Positions 55,678 through 64,000 of a DNA stretch of 64,000 nt are shown one piece after another. This stretch comes from Delftia tsuruhatensis (GTDB lineage Bacteria > Pseudomonadota > Gammaproteobacteria > Burkholderiales > Burkholderiaceae_C). The first letter of the stretch is position 1, and each line of letters begins with the position of its first letter. The translations under genes and the position numbers were made by a program. The notes beneath the pieces are model-generated. The model was given only the letters and a program-made list of their open reading frames with translations, had not been told where the DNA came from and searched no databases. Where the stretch lies: assembly GCF_903815225.1 (NCBI RefSeq), contig NZ_LR813084.1, forward strand, positions 2,832,501-2,896,500. Direction: 5' to 3'.

Positions 55678-55809
55678 TCGACCGCTGACACCCTGGGACT
55701 GGGCGCCGCTGCGCATGGCTGTGTGGCGCGGCGCAGCCCGCCCGGATGGATTCATGGAGTTCATCGCCTTCCCGATTTTTTCCAGCCGGAACCTTCATAA
55801 GAGCCAGTC

Positions 55810-57030
55810 ATGGACATGACCCCGCATTTCCCCATCTATCTCGACTATGGTGCAACCACCCCCGTGGATCCACGCGTGGTGGACGCCATGATTCCCTGGT
55901 TGCGAGAGCATTTCGGCAATGCGGCATCGCGCAGTCATGCCTGGGGCTGGGAAGCCGAAGAGGCTATCGAGAAGGCCCGGGGGCAGGTGGCGGACCTGAT
56001 CGGTGCGGACCCGCGTGAGATTGTCTGGACCAGTGGTGCCACCGAATCGATCAATCTGGCCATCAAGGGTGCGGCGCATTTCTATCAAGGCAAGGGCAAG
56101 CACCTGATCACGCTCAAGACCGAGCACAAGGCCGTGCTCGACACCATGCGTGAGCTGGAGCGCCAGGGCTTCGAGGTGACCTACATGGATGTGCAGCCCG
56201 ACGGCCTGCTCGACATCGAGGCTTTCAAGGTCGCGCTTCGTCCAGACACCATCCTGGTCAGCGTGCTGTTCGTGAACAACGAGATCGGCGTGATCCAGGA
56301 CATCCCGACCATCGGTGCGCTGTGCCGCGAGAAAGGCATCCTGTTCCATGTGGATGCGGCGCAGGCCACCGGCCGCGTCGAGATCGACATGGCCAAGATG
56401 CCCATCGATCTCATGAGCATGACCGCGCACAAGACCTATGGTCCCAAGGGCGTGGGTGCGCTGTATGTGCGCCGCAAGCCGCGCGTGCGCCTGGAAGCGC
56501 AGATCCACGGTGGTGGTCACGAGCGCGGCATGCGCTCCGGCACCCTGCCAACGCACCAGATCGTAGGCATGGGCGAGGCGTTCCGCATCGCCAAGGAAGA
56601 GATGGCCGAGAGCAATGCCAAGGCCCATGCCTTGCAGCAGCGTCTGCTCAACGGCCTCAAGGATCTGGAGCAGGTGTTCATCAACGGCAGCATGGAGCAC
56701 CGTGTGCCGCAGAATCTGAACATGAGCTTCAACTTCGTGGAAGGCGAGTCGCTGATCATGGGGATCAAGGGCCTGGCGGTGTCGTCGGGCTCGGCCTGCA
56801 CGTCAGCCAGTCTGGAGCCCAGCTATGTGCTGCGCGCCCTGGGCCGCAGCGACGAGCTGGCGCACAGCAGCCTGCGCATGACCATCGGCCGCTTCACGAC
56901 CGAGGAAGAGATCGACTACGCGATCAGCACGATCCGCGCCAATGTGGTCAAGCTGCGCGAGCTCAGCCCGCTGTGGGAGATGTACAAAGACGGCATCGAT
57001 CTCAGCACTATTCAATGGGCGGCACACTAA
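55810..57030 (+). CDS. iscS: Cysteine desulfurase IscS
   Basis: A 406-residue PLP enzyme that takes sulfur from cysteine. [18 protein letters not shown], the PLP lysine region [16 protein letters not shown], and the catalytic cysteine loop [20 protein letters not shown] are intact, as in group I desulfurases. A C-terminal IscU docking tail ([20 protein letters not shown]) is present. It follows iscR by 132 bases and donates sulfur to IscU and to tRNA-thiolation enzymes. Confidence 0.98.
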   Translation: MDMTPHFPIYLDYGATTPVDPRVVDAMIPWLREHFGNAASRSHAWGWEAEEAIEKARGQVADLIGADPREIVWTSGATESINLAIKGAAHFYQGKGKHLITLKTEHKAVLDTMRELERQGFEVTYMDVQPDGLLDIEAFKVALRPDTILVSVLFVNNEIGVIQDIPTIGALCREKGILFHVDAAQATGRVEIDMAKMPIDLMSMTAHKTYGPKGVGALYVRRKPRVRLEAQIHGGGHERGMRSGTLPTHQIVGMGEAFRIAKEEMAESNAKAHALQQRLLNGLKDLEQVFINGSMEHRVPQNLNMSFNFVEGESLIMGIKGLAVSSGSACTSASLEPSYVLRALGRSDELAHSSLRMTIGRFTTEEEIDYAISTIRANVVKLRELSPLWEMYKDGIDLSTIQWAAH

Positions 57031-57066
57031 CGTTTGCATGCATCAGGAATCGAAGAGGTAGACATC

Positions 57067-57465
57067 ATGGCTTATTCCGACAAAGTGGTAGACCACTACG
57101 AAAACCCCCGCAACGTGGGTTCGTTCGACAAGAATGACGAATCCGTGGGCACCGGCATGGTCGGCGCTCCTGCCTGCGGCGACGTGATGAAGCTGCAGAT
57201 CAAGGTCAACCCCGAAACCGGCGTCATCGAGGACGCGCGGTTCAAGACCTACGGCTGCGGTTCCGCAATCGCTTCCTCGTCGCTGGTGACGGAGTGGGTC
57301 AAGGGCAAGACGCTGGATGAGGCGGCTGCGCTGAAGAACAGCCAGATCGCCGAAGAACTGGCTTTGCCGCCAGTGAAGGTGCACTGCTCCATTCTGGCCG
57401 AAGATGCCATCAAGGCGGCCGTGGACGATTACCGTGCCAAGCACACTGCGGTGGTGGCCGCCTGA
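57067..57465 (+). CDS. iscU: Iron-sulfur scaffold IscU
   Basis: A 132-residue scaffold. The three ligand cysteines are C37 (APACGDV), C64 (YGCGSA) and C107 (VHCSIL), and the HscA-binding motif LPPVK is at 100-104. It assembles [2Fe-2S] clusters from IscS sulfur. It is 36 bases after iscS. Confidence 0.98.
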   Translation: MAYSDKVVDHYENPRNVGSFDKNDESVGTGMVGAPACGDVMKLQIKVNPETGVIEDARFKTYGCGSAIASSSLVTEWVKGKTLDEAAALKNSQIAEELALPPVKVHCSILAEDAIKAAVDDYRAKHTAVVAA

Positions 57466-57466
57466 T

Positions 57467-57790
57467 ATGGCGATCTCGCTGACCGATTCCGCGGCCCGCC
57501 ATGTGAGCCGTTACCTGTCGCGCCGCGGCAAGGGTATCGGCGTGCGCCTGGGCGTCAAGACCACGGGTTGCTCCGGCCTGGCCTACAAGCTGGAGTACGT
57601 GGACGAGCAGTCGCCCGAGGACGTGGTCTTCGAGGACCATGGCATCAAGGTGCTGGTCGATCCCAAGAGCCTGGCCTATATCGATGGTACCGAGCTGGAC
57701 TTCGTGCGCGAGGGCCTGAACGAAGGCTTCAAGTTCCACAACCCCAACGAGCGTGATCGCTGCGGTTGCGGCGAGAGCTTTCGCATCTGA
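57467..57790 (+). CDS. iscA: A-type iron-sulfur carrier IscA
   Basis: A 107-residue carrier starting at ATG 57467, one base after the iscU stop. The conserved cysteines are C35 (TGCSGL) and the C-terminal pair C99 and C101 (RCGCGES). It passes clusters to apo-proteins. Coupling to iscU is expected. Confidence 0.97.
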   Translation: MAISLTDSAARHVSRYLSRRGKGIGVRLGVKTTGCSGLAYKLEYVDEQSPEDVVFEDHGIKVLVDPKSLAYIDGTELDFVREGLNEGFKFHNPNERDRCGCGESFRI

Positions 57791-57909
57791 CCGGCATCTG
57801 CCTGAGGGCCCGCCCCCAAAAGGGGCAGGGCTGCTCACCCGGCCGGCCCCGACTTCTTCTTTCTCCCAAGAGGCCGCCATCGCTTCGGTGCTGGCGGCTT
57901 TTTATCGAC

Positions 57910-58428
57910 ATGAATCTGCAATCGGACGATTTCGAGCTGTTTGCGCTGCCCCGCCAGTTCGGGCAGGAGCGCAGCACCATTGACGCGCGTTGGAAGGAAC
58001 TGCAGCGCGAAGCCCATCCCGACCGTTTCGCCTCCCAGGGGGCGGCTGCGCAACGCGTGGCCATGCAATGGTCGGTGCGCATCAACGAAGCCTACCAGCG
58101 CCTCAAGGAACCGCTCAGGCGCGCCGCTTATCTGTGCGAGTTGCTGGGCGCACCTGTGCGGGCCGAGGACAACACGGCCATGCCCACGGCCTTTCTGATG
58201 CAGCAGATGGAATGGCGCGAGGCGCTGGAAGAGGCTGGCGACGAGGCGGCCCTGGATGCGCTGGACGATGAAGTGCTCCAGGCCAGCAGGCGCATGCTGG
58301 CCGAATGCGGTCGCCAGCTGGACGAGCTGCATGATGCGCAGGCGGCCGTGCAGCAGGTCAGAGCCCTCATGTTCGTTGCGCGATTTGCGCAGGAACTCGA
58401 ACGCCGCCGAGAGCAACTGGGACAATAG
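57910..58428 (+). CDS. hscB: Co-chaperone HscB
   Basis: A 172-residue J-protein from ATG 57910. The J-domain has the HPD motif at 36-38 (AHPDRF), and the C-terminal helical domain that binds IscU begins near residue 80. It delivers IscU to HscA. It follows iscA by 119 bases. Confidence 0.96.
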   Translation: MNLQSDDFELFALPRQFGQERSTIDARWKELQREAHPDRFASQGAAAQRVAMQWSVRINEAYQRLKEPLRRAAYLCELLGAPVRAEDNTAMPTAFLMQQMEWREALEEAGDEAALDALDDEVLQASRRMLAECGRQLDELHDAQAAVQQVRALMFVARFAQELERRREQLGQ

Positions 58429-58511
58429 TCCGCGACCCGTAGCCCCCACGAGTTCCCATCATTCACAAGGCAGGCCGGCCGGCACGGACCTGCGACTTCC
58501 CGAGTATTTCC

Positions 58512-60380
58512 ATGGCGCTTTTGCAGATTTCCGAACCCGGTCAATCTCCCGATCCCCACCAGCGGCGTATTGCCGTGGGCATCGACCTGGGGACAACCCA
58601 TTCGCTGGTTGCGTCGGTGCGCAATGGCGTGGCCGAATGCCTGCCGGACGACGATGGCCAGGTGCTGCTGCCATCCGTGGTGCGCTATCTGCCCCAGGGG
58701 CGGCGTGAGATCGGGCGCGCCGCGCAGGCGGCCCTGTCCACCGATGCCGCCAACACCATCGCTTCGGTCAAGCGCTTCATGGGCCGCACGCTGGCTGACA
58801 TCGAAGCCCCGGAAAAGCTGCCCTACCGCTTCGCGGACCCACAAGCGGGCCGTGGCGTGATCGGCATCGAGACGGTCGACGGCACCAAGACGGCCGTGGA
58901 GGTCAGCGCCGAGATCCTGGCCACACTGCGCTACCGCGCCGAAGACACCTTCAATGATGACATCCATGGTGCCGTCATCACCGTGCCCGCCTATTTCGAC
59001 GATGCCCAGCGCCAGGCAACCAAGGATGCTGCCAAGCTGGCCGGCATTCATCTGCTGCGCCTGATCAACGAGCCCACGGCGGCCGCCATCGCCTACGGCC
59101 TTGACAATGCCTCCGAAGGCGTCTATGCCGTCTATGACCTGGGAGGGGGGACATTCGACATCTCCATCCTCAGGCTGGCACAGGGGGTGTTCGAGGTGGT
59201 CTCCACTGGCGGCGATTCGGCCCTGGGCGGCGATGACTACGACGCCGCGTTGGCCGAATGGGTGGCGCAGCAGATTGGAATCGTGCCGCAGACAGCGCAG
59301 GACAAGGCGCGTTGGCGCATGGCGGCACGCCTGTGCAAGCAGGCCTTGACCGATGCCCAGACGGCAGAACTGGTTGCCGAACTGTCCACTGGCGCTGTGC
59401 ATTTTGATGTCAAGCGCAGCGACTTCGATGCCTGCACTGCCCATCTGACGGCACGCTCGCTGTCGGCCGTGCGGCGGGCACTCAAGGATGCGGGCCTGAC
59501 ACGAGACGAGGTGCAGGGCGTGGTGCTGGTGGGCGGATCCACCCGCATGCCCCAGGTGCGCGAGGCCGTGGCTCAGTTCTTCGGCCGCGATCCGCTCGTC
59601 AATCTCAATCCCGATGAAGTCGTGGCGCTGGGTGCTGCCATTCAGGCCAACCAGCTCGCCGGCAACAGTTCCGGAGGCGACATGCTGCTGCTCGACGTGA
59701 TCCCGCTGTCGCTGGGCGTGGAGACCATGGGCGGGCTGGTGGAGCGCATCATCAGCCGCAACGAGACCATCCCCACGGCCCGTGCCCAGGACTTCACCAC
59801 TTACAAGGATGGGCAGACGGCACTCGCCATCCATGTGGTGCAGGGCGAGCGCGACCTTGTGGCCGACTGCCGCAGCCTGGCACGTTTCGAGCTGCGCGGC
59901 ATCCCGCCCATGGCCGCAGGAGCCGCGCGCATCCGCGTGACCTTCACCGTCGATGCCGACGGCCTGCTGTCGGTGGGAGCCAAGGAGCAGACCAGTGGTG
60001 TCGAGGCCCATATCCACGTCAAACCCTCCTACGGACTGTCGGACGACGAAGTCGCCCGCATGCTGCAAGACGGGTTTGCCACGGCCCAGCAGGACATGCA
60101 GGCCCGCGCACTGGTGGAGGCGCGTGTCGATGCTGATCGCATGCTCATGGCCACGCACAGTGCGCTGCAGGCCGACGGCGATGTGCTGACGGGCGAGCAG
60201 CGTCTCGCCATCGATGCCCTGGTCGATGCCTTGCGCACGAGCCTGGGTTCCCAGGATGCCGGCGTGATCGAGTCAGCCACCCAGGCGCTTGCCAAGGGCA
60301 CGGAGGCTTTTGCCGCCGAGCGCATGAACCGCAGCATCCAGCAGGCCCTGGCCGGCAAGAGCGTGCAATCCCTTTCCTGA
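58512..60380 (+). CDS. hscA: Chaperone HscA (Hsp70 type)
   Basis: A 622-residue Hsp70. The nucleotide-binding domain shows [61 protein letters not shown] and [14 protein letters not shown]. The substrate domain follows from about 390, with the lid at the end. It drives cluster release from IscU through the LPPVK motif. It is 83 bases after hscB. Confidence 0.97.
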   Translation: MALLQISEPGQSPDPHQRRIAVGIDLGTTHSLVASVRNGVAECLPDDDGQVLLPSVVRYLPQGRREIGRAAQAALSTDAANTIASVKRFMGRTLADIEAPEKLPYRFADPQAGRGVIGIETVDGTKTAVEVSAEILATLRYRAEDTFNDDIHGAVITVPAYFDDAQRQATKDAAKLAGIHLLRLINEPTAAAIAYGLDNASEGVYAVYDLGGGTFDISILRLAQGVFEVVSTGGDSALGGDDYDAALAEWVAQQIGIVPQTAQDKARWRMAARLCKQALTDAQTAELVAELSTGAVHFDVKRSDFDACTAHLTARSLSAVRRALKDAGLTRDEVQGVVLVGGSTRMPQVREAVAQFFGRDPLVNLNPDEVVALGAAIQANQLAGNSSGGDMLLLDVIPLSLGVETMGGLVERIISRNETIPTARAQDFTTYKDGQTALAIHVVQGERDLVADCRSLARFELRGIPPMAAGAARIRVTFTVDADGLLSVGAKEQTSGVEAHIHVKPSYGLSDDEVARMLQDGFATAQQDMQARALVEARVDADRMLMATHSALQADGDVLTGEQRLAIDALVDALRTSLGSQDAGVIESATQALAKGTEAFAAERMNRSIQQALAGKSVQSLS

Positions 60381-60405
60381 TTTCCGATCCGACCGCAGAT
60401 CCGTC

Positions 60406-60744
60406 ATGCCCGTTATCAAAATACTTCCCCACGCCGAATACTGTCCCCAGGGTGCCGAAATCGAGGCGCCAGCCGGAACCTCGATCTGCGAGGCCCTGTT
60501 GGACAACAACATCAAGATCGAACACGCCTGCGACATGAGTTGCGCGTGCACGACCTGCCACGTCGTCGTCAAGGCAGGCTACAACTCCCTGAACGAGGCC
60601 GAGGAGGAGGAGGAGGACCTGCTGGACCGTGCCTGGGGCCTGCAACCGCAGTCGCGCCTGTCCTGCCAGGCCATCCTCGCGCGCGAGGACGTGACCATCG
60701 AGATCCCCAAGTACTCGCTCAACCACGCCAAGGAAAACCACTGA
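60406..60744 (+). CDS. fdx: ISC-type [2Fe-2S] ferredoxin
   Basis: A 112-residue adrenodoxin-type ferredoxin. The cluster ligands C42, C48, C51 and C87 fit the Cx5CxxC...C pattern; C46 is an extra cysteine, as in other bacterial Fdx. An acidic run EEEEED near 66-71 is typical. It supplies electrons to IscS/IscU assembly. It is 25 bases after hscA. No iscX follows. Confidence 0.96.
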   Translation: MPVIKILPHAEYCPQGAEIEAPAGTSICEALLDNNIKIEHACDMSCACTTCHVVVKAGYNSLNEAEEEEEDLLDRAWGLQPQSRLSCQAILAREDVTIEIPKYSLNHAKENH

Positions 60745-60754
60745 AGGCCCGGAC

Positions 60755-61480
60755 ATGTCGCGTCAAATCATCCTCGACACTGAAACCACCGGCCTGTCGC
60801 CCGAGAACGGTGACCGGCTCATCGAGCTGGGCTGCGTGGAGATGGTCAACCGCAAGCTCACCGGCAACAACCTGCATCTGTATTTCAATGCGGGACGCGA
60901 CAGCCATCCGGATGCGCTGCGCGTGCACGGAATCACCACCGAGTTCCTCAAGGACAAGCCACGCTTCGAGCAGAAGGTCGAGGAGATCTGGACCTACCTT
61001 CAGGGCGCCGAGCTCATCATCCACAATGCGCCGTTCGACCTGGGCTTCCTGAACAAGGAGCTGGAGCTGGCCAATCGCCCGCCGATCCGGCAGTGCGTCT
61101 CGGGCGTACTGGACACCCTGGCCATGGCCAAGGAGATGTTCCCCGGCAAGCGCAATTCGCTGGATGCGCTGTGCGATCGCCTGGAGGTGGACAACTCCGG
61201 GCGCACGCTGCATGGCGCCTTGCTGGACGCGGAATTGCTGGCCGACGTCTACATCAACCTCACGCGTGGTCAGGAAGCCTTGCTCATGGCGGATGAGCCG
61301 GCCGAGTCCGATGGGGGGCTGGTCGTTGCGCAAATGGATCTGAGCACCTTGCGGCTGCGTGTGGTGCAGGCCAACGCGCAGGAACTGGCCGCACATGAGG
61401 ACGTGCTGGTGCAAATGGACAAATCCAGCGGTGGCAAGACAATTTGGCGCGGCTTTGAAAATCAGTCCCAGAACTTATGA
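60755..61480 (+). CDS. dnaQ: DNA polymerase III epsilon subunit (3'-5' exonuclease)
   Basis: A 241-residue proofreading exonuclease. Exo I is ILDTETTGLSPENGDRLIEL, Exo II IIHNAPFDLGFLNKEL, and Exo III HGALLDAELLADVYINL with the HxAxxD-type residues. It trims mispaired ends at the replication fork. Its start is 10 bases after fdx, so it likely shares the ISC transcript. Confidence 0.96.
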   Translation: MSRQIILDTETTGLSPENGDRLIELGCVEMVNRKLTGNNLHLYFNAGRDSHPDALRVHGITTEFLKDKPRFEQKVEEIWTYLQGAELIIHNAPFDLGFLNKELELANRPPIRQCVSGVLDTLAMAKEMFPGKRNSLDALCDRLEVDNSGRTLHGALLDAELLADVYINLTRGQEALLMADEPAESDGGLVVAQMDLSTLRLRVVQANAQELAAHEDVLVQMDKSSGGKTIWRGFENQSQNL

Positions 61481-61513
61481 CATAATCTAAGTCTTGTCGC
61501 AGTAACGACATAC

Positions 61514-61588
61514 GGGTGATTAGCTCAGCGGTAGAGCACTGCCTTCACACGGCAGGGGTCACATGTTCGATCCATGTATCACCCACCA
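61514..61588 (+). tRNA. tRNA-Val (anticodon CAC), copy 1
   Basis: A 75-base cloverleaf: acceptor GGGTGAT/ATCACCC, D arm GCTC/GAGC, anticodon stem CTGCC/GGCAG with loop TTCACAC (anticodon CAC at 61546-61548), T arm ACATG/CATGT with TTCGATC, discriminator A and encoded CCA. It reads GUG. Confidence 0.97.
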
Positions 61589-61625
61589 GTTTTTCCAGGA
61601 AGCTGGCTTTGCGGCCGGTTTTCTC

Positions 61626-61700
61626 GGGTGATTAGCTCAGCGGTAGAGCACTGCCTTCACACGGCAGGGGTCACATGTTCGATCCATGTATCACCCACCA
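61626..61700 (+). tRNA. tRNA-Val (anticodon CAC), copy 2
   Basis: Identical in sequence to copy 1, with encoded CCA. It starts 112 bases after the first copy. Confidence 0.97.
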
Positions 61701-61736
61701 GTTTTCCAGGAAACTGGCCTTGCGGTCGGTTTTCTC

Positions 61737-61811
61737 GGGTGATTAGCTCAGCGGTAGAGCACTGCCTTCACACGGCAGGGGTCACATGTTCGATCCATGT
61801 ATCACCCACCA
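61737..61811 (+). tRNA. tRNA-Val (anticodon CAC), copy 3
   Basis: Identical to copy 1. It starts 111 bases after copy 2, with a nearly identical 36-base spacer. Confidence 0.97.
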
Positions 61812-61847
61812 GTTTTCCAGGAAGCTGGCTTTGCGGCCGGTTTTCTC

Positions 61848-61922
61848 GGGTGATTAGCTCAGCGGTAGAGCACTGCCTTCACACGGCAGGGGTCACATGT
61901 TCGATCCATGTATCACCCACCA
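61848..61922 (+). tRNA. tRNA-Val (anticodon CAC), copy 4
   Basis: Identical to copy 1 and last of the tandem array. A terminator follows within four bases. Confidence 0.97.
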
Positions 61923-61925
61923 ATC

Positions 61926-61964
61926 AAGCCCTCCAGCATGAAAGTGCTGGAGGGCTTTGTGTTT
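61926..61964 (+). terminator. Terminator of the tRNA-Val array
   Basis: A perfect 13-bp stem (61926-61938 with 61945-61957), a 6-base loop and a T-rich TGTGTTT end the array. Confidence 0.9.
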
Positions 61965-62084
61965 TGGCAATTGCCCGCTTCCCCGAGGCGGGATGCATGG
62001 GCGCTCTCCTTGAGGATGCCGGCTCGCATCGACACTGAGGTGCAAGCCGATAATCGCTGCCACAGTGAGCAACAGGCGGACAAC

Positions 62085-63185
62085 ATGAGCGAACAGGTCG
62101 ATTGCGTGGTGGTGGGGGCGGGCGTCGTGGGACTTGCGGTGGCCAGGGCGCTGGCCTTGCACGGCAGGGAGGTGATGGTGCTGGAGGCGGCCGAGGCCAC
62201 AGGTGCAGGTACCAGCTCGCGCAACAGCGAGGTCATCCATGCGGGGATCTACTATCCGCAGAATTCCCTGAAGGCGCGTCTGTGCGTCGAAGGCCGGCAG
62301 CGGCTGTATGCCTACTGCGACGAGCGCGGCGTCGAGTACCGGCGTTGCGGCAAGCTCATCGTCGCGACGGATGAGGCACAGCGTGGGCAGCTGCAGGCCA
62401 TTGCACGCAAGGCCGAGGCCAATGGCGTCCATGATCTGCGCTGGCTGGAGCGTGATGGGGCCCGGAGCCTGGAGCCCGCGCTGCAATGCGTGGCGGCCCT
62501 GTCTTCACCGAGTACCGGCATCATCGACAGCCATGGGTTGATGCTGGCCCTGCAAGGCGATCTGGAGCACGCGGGTGGCATGGTGGTCTGTCATGCCCAG
62601 GTGCAGGAGGCGGCCGCCATGCCGGAAGGTATCTGGCTGCGCACGGAAGACGGCACGGAATTGACGGCCCGCACGCTGGTCAATGCCGCCGGGCTCCAGG
62701 CGCCGGCGCTGGCATCGCGCATCCGGGGCTTGCCGCCGCAGTACGTGCCCCGTGCCTACTACGCCAAGGGCAACTATTTCACGCTGACGGGGCGTGCGCC
62801 ATTCTCGCGACTGATCTACCCGGTTCCCGAGGCGGCGGGTCTGGGCGTGCACCTGACCCTGGACATGGGGGGGCAGGCGAAGTTCGGCCCTGATGTGCAG
62901 TGGGTCGATGGCGCGGACGATCTGCGGGTGGATCCGGCGCGTGCAAAAGCCTTCTATGCGGAGATTCGACGCTACTGGCCTGCGCTGCCCGACGCCGCCC
63001 TGGAGCCTGGCTACGCGGGAATCCGGCCCAAGATCAGCGGCCCTGGCGAGGTGGCTGCGGATTTCGTCATCCAGGGGCCGCAGGTGCACGGCGTTGCCGG
63101 CCTGGTGCAACTGCTGGGCATCGAGTCGCCGGGACTCACCAGCTGTCTCGCGATCGGTGCGCATGTCGTGAACCTGTTGCGTTGA
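62085..63185 (+). CDS. FAD-dependent oxidoreductase, L-2-hydroxyglutarate oxidase-like
   Basis: A 366-residue protein of the DAO family from ATG 62085. The FAD loop is [20 protein letters not shown], followed by [20 protein letters not shown] and [20 protein letters not shown]. The C-terminal segment [20 protein letters not shown] resembles LhgO-type enzymes, which oxidise L-2-hydroxyglutarate to 2-oxoglutarate with a quinone acceptor. The substrate is not certain. It follows the tRNA array after its terminator. Confidence 0.85.
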   Translation: MSEQVDCVVVGAGVVGLAVARALALHGREVMVLEAAEATGAGTSSRNSEVIHAGIYYPQNSLKARLCVEGRQRLYAYCDERGVEYRRCGKLIVATDEAQRGQLQAIARKAEANGVHDLRWLERDGARSLEPALQCVAALSSPSTGIIDSHGLMLALQGDLEHAGGMVVCHAQVQEAAAMPEGIWLRTEDGTELTARTLVNAAGLQAPALASRIRGLPPQYVPRAYYAKGNYFTLTGRAPFSRLIYPVPEAAGLGVHLTLDMGGQAKFGPDVQWVDGADDLRVDPARAKAFYAEIRRYWPALPDAALEPGYAGIRPKISGPGEVAADFVIQGPQVHGVAGLVQLLGIESPGLTSCLAIGAHVVNLLR

Positions 63186-63369
63186 CTCGCGGCGCATGGC
63201 CGGTCTCGTCTGACACGGCCGTGGCCCCTGCGCTTCCTGGAACCCTGGGAACAATTGGATAAGATGCTTGCATGTGGCAAGGGCCATGCCCATGTTGCGT
63301 GACAGGTATCGGGCGACATGATTGCCTGTTCCCGCCCTATTTGTTTTTCCCTCAATAGAAAGGCCCATC

Positions 63370-63681
63370 ATGACGAAATCGATCACTGACACCGTCTCCA
63401 CCGCCCAAGCCGATCTTGAAAAGCTGGTCAGCGATCTGCGTGGCCTGCTGTCCGCCAAGGAGCTGGACGCCGTGCCGGAAATCCATCTGCTGCGCCAGCG
63501 CATCGATGACGGTATGTCGAACGTGCGCGACTCTGCCGTACGCGCCGCGCAGGAGGCCGCTCGCCAGGCCAAGGACGCCGCCTACGCCGCGGACCGTTAT
63601 GCCCATGATGAACCGTGGCGTGTCGCCGGCGCCGCGCTGGCCGTGGGCGCTCTGCTGGGCTTCATGCTGGGCCGTCGCTGA
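63370..63681 (+). CDS. DUF883/YqjD family inner-membrane protein
   Basis: A 103-residue protein from ATG 63370. The N-terminal 75 residues are amphipathic helices (TAQADLEKLVSDLRGLLSAK, RDSAVRAAQEAARQAKDAAY), and the C-terminus is one transmembrane helix ending in VAGAALAVGALLGFMLGRR. YqjD-like proteins associate with ribosomes and the inner membrane in stationary phase in E. coli. A YqjE-type gene follows in the same direction. Confidence 0.9.
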   Translation: MTKSITDTVSTAQADLEKLVSDLRGLLSAKELDAVPEIHLLRQRIDDGMSNVRDSAVRAAQEAARQAKDAAYAADRYAHDEPWRVAGAALAVGALLGFMLGRR

Positions 63682-63712
63682 TCGCCGGCAGGCCTGACCG
63701 GAAAGGATGCCT

Positions 63713-64000
63713 GTGAACTGGATTTCCCTTCTGGGTTTGGATGCCTGGGTTGCACGCTGGCGGGCGGCCGTGATCGAGTTGGCGATTGCCGCGGAGGACC
63801 GCACGGACCTTGCACGTCTGGAATGGGCGCAGCACCGGCGCAGCATCCAGAACGTGGTGGTGCTGCTGATCGCTCTCGGCGGTCTCAGCGTCGTGGTCAT
63901 GCTCACGCTCTCCGTGGCGCTGCTGGTGCAGTTCTGGGATACGGAGCACCGTGTGCTCGTGGCCTGGCTGCTGGGCGGTGGCTGGCTTGCCATCTGGGCC
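63713..64000 (+). CDS. YqjE/phage-holin-like membrane protein (partial, 3' end outside window)
   Basis: A frame open to the window end, 96 residues so far from GTG 63713 with GAAAGG at the right distance; ATG 63707 is in frame but too close to that site. The sequence has MNWISLLGLDAWVARWRAAV, then a membrane helix near VVVLLIALGGLSVVVMLTLS and another after. It matches the YqjE pairing with YqjD. The name holin is only a family label. Confidence 0.8.
   Translation, partial: MNWISLLGLDAWVARWRAAVIELAIAAEDRTDLARLEWAQHRRSIQNVVVLLIALGGLSVVVMLTLSVALLVQFWDTEHRVLVAWLLGGGWLAIWA

Noticed and set aside
61514-61922. CRISPR-like direct repeats
   Set aside because: The repeats are full tRNA genes and the spacers are nearly identical, unlike a CRISPR array.
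61574-62038. A long repetitive open frame of 154 codons
   Set aside because: It is a translation of the tandem tRNA-Val genes and spacers.
63713-64000. Prophage holin
   Set aside because: The family label is holin-like, but the YqjD neighbour and chromosomal context indicate a YqjE housekeeping protein.

Overview
The window is about 64 kb of a GC-rich genome with almost no intergenic waste. Gene content and protein style point to a betaproteobacterium of the Burkholderiales, family Comamonadaceae (Delftia, Comamonas or Acidovorax type). The evidence is an iscR-iscSUA-hscBA-fdx cluster followed by dnaQ, gluQ next to trmB, a pirin/DoxX/flavodoxin module, and many stand-alone c-di-GMP enzymes. 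The genus is an inference. I see no prophage, insertion sequence or CRISPR array; this is chromosomal core sequence with small accessory modules.

Layout. 1-5.6 kb: a LysR regulator cut by the window edge, divergent from a tightly coupled operon: MFS permease, ApnO-like dehydrogenase, RuBisCO-like protein and DUF1537 kinase. Together these make a plausible complete D-apionate (branched acid sugar) catabolic route. 5.6-8.4 kb: alaS, whose -10 box sits inside a perfect inverted repeat. 8.4-11.8 kb: a periplasmic binding protein paired with a membrane GGDEF protein, then a convergent second GGDEF protein. 11.8-14.7 kb: trmB, gluQ and an FAD oxidoreductase. 14.8-17.7 kb: LysR divergent from pirin, DoxX and a flavodoxin-like gene. 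17.7-22 kb: trhO, a MinD/ParA ATPase, a GGDEF protein and a SulP transporter. 22-30.5 kb: a BON lipoprotein, cystathionine beta-lyase, PhoD phosphatase, a DUF2189 membrane protein, the divergent tesA/ybbA pair, sstT and rlmB. 30.5-33.6 kb: a five-gene operon of small VOC, START-like and DUF1428 proteins divergent from a TetR regulator. 33.6-41.5 kb: a sirtuin, a split chromate transporter, an SbmA/YddA-type ABC exporter, a lipoamide dehydrogenase-like flavoprotein, a GAF-EAL phosphodiesterase and a YigZ/IMPACT protein.

41.7-50 kb: a tiny orphan gene, a LuxR regulator, an FAD monooxygenase coupled to DUF2783, a YgiQ radical SAM protein and a large PAS-GGDEF-EAL protein. 50.3-54.9 kb: a CoA transferase, an aromatic aminotransferase and uvrB. 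55-61.5 kb: the iron-sulfur (ISC) assembly operon, then dnaQ. 61.5-62 kb: four tandem tRNA-Val(CAC) genes. 62-64 kb: an L-2-hydroxyglutarate oxidase-like protein and a YqjD/YqjE-type membrane pair cut by the window end.

How the genes work together. The clearest functional units are the apionate operon (uptake, oxidation, phosphorylation, C-C cleavage, local regulator) and the ISC operon (regulator, desulfurase, scaffold, A-type carrier, co-chaperone, chaperone, ferredoxin). Six c-di-GMP domains in five proteins suggest dense local second-messenger signalling. Start codons were moved downstream of the longest possible start wherever the longer version ran through a neighbour, a terminator or unlikely protein sequence.
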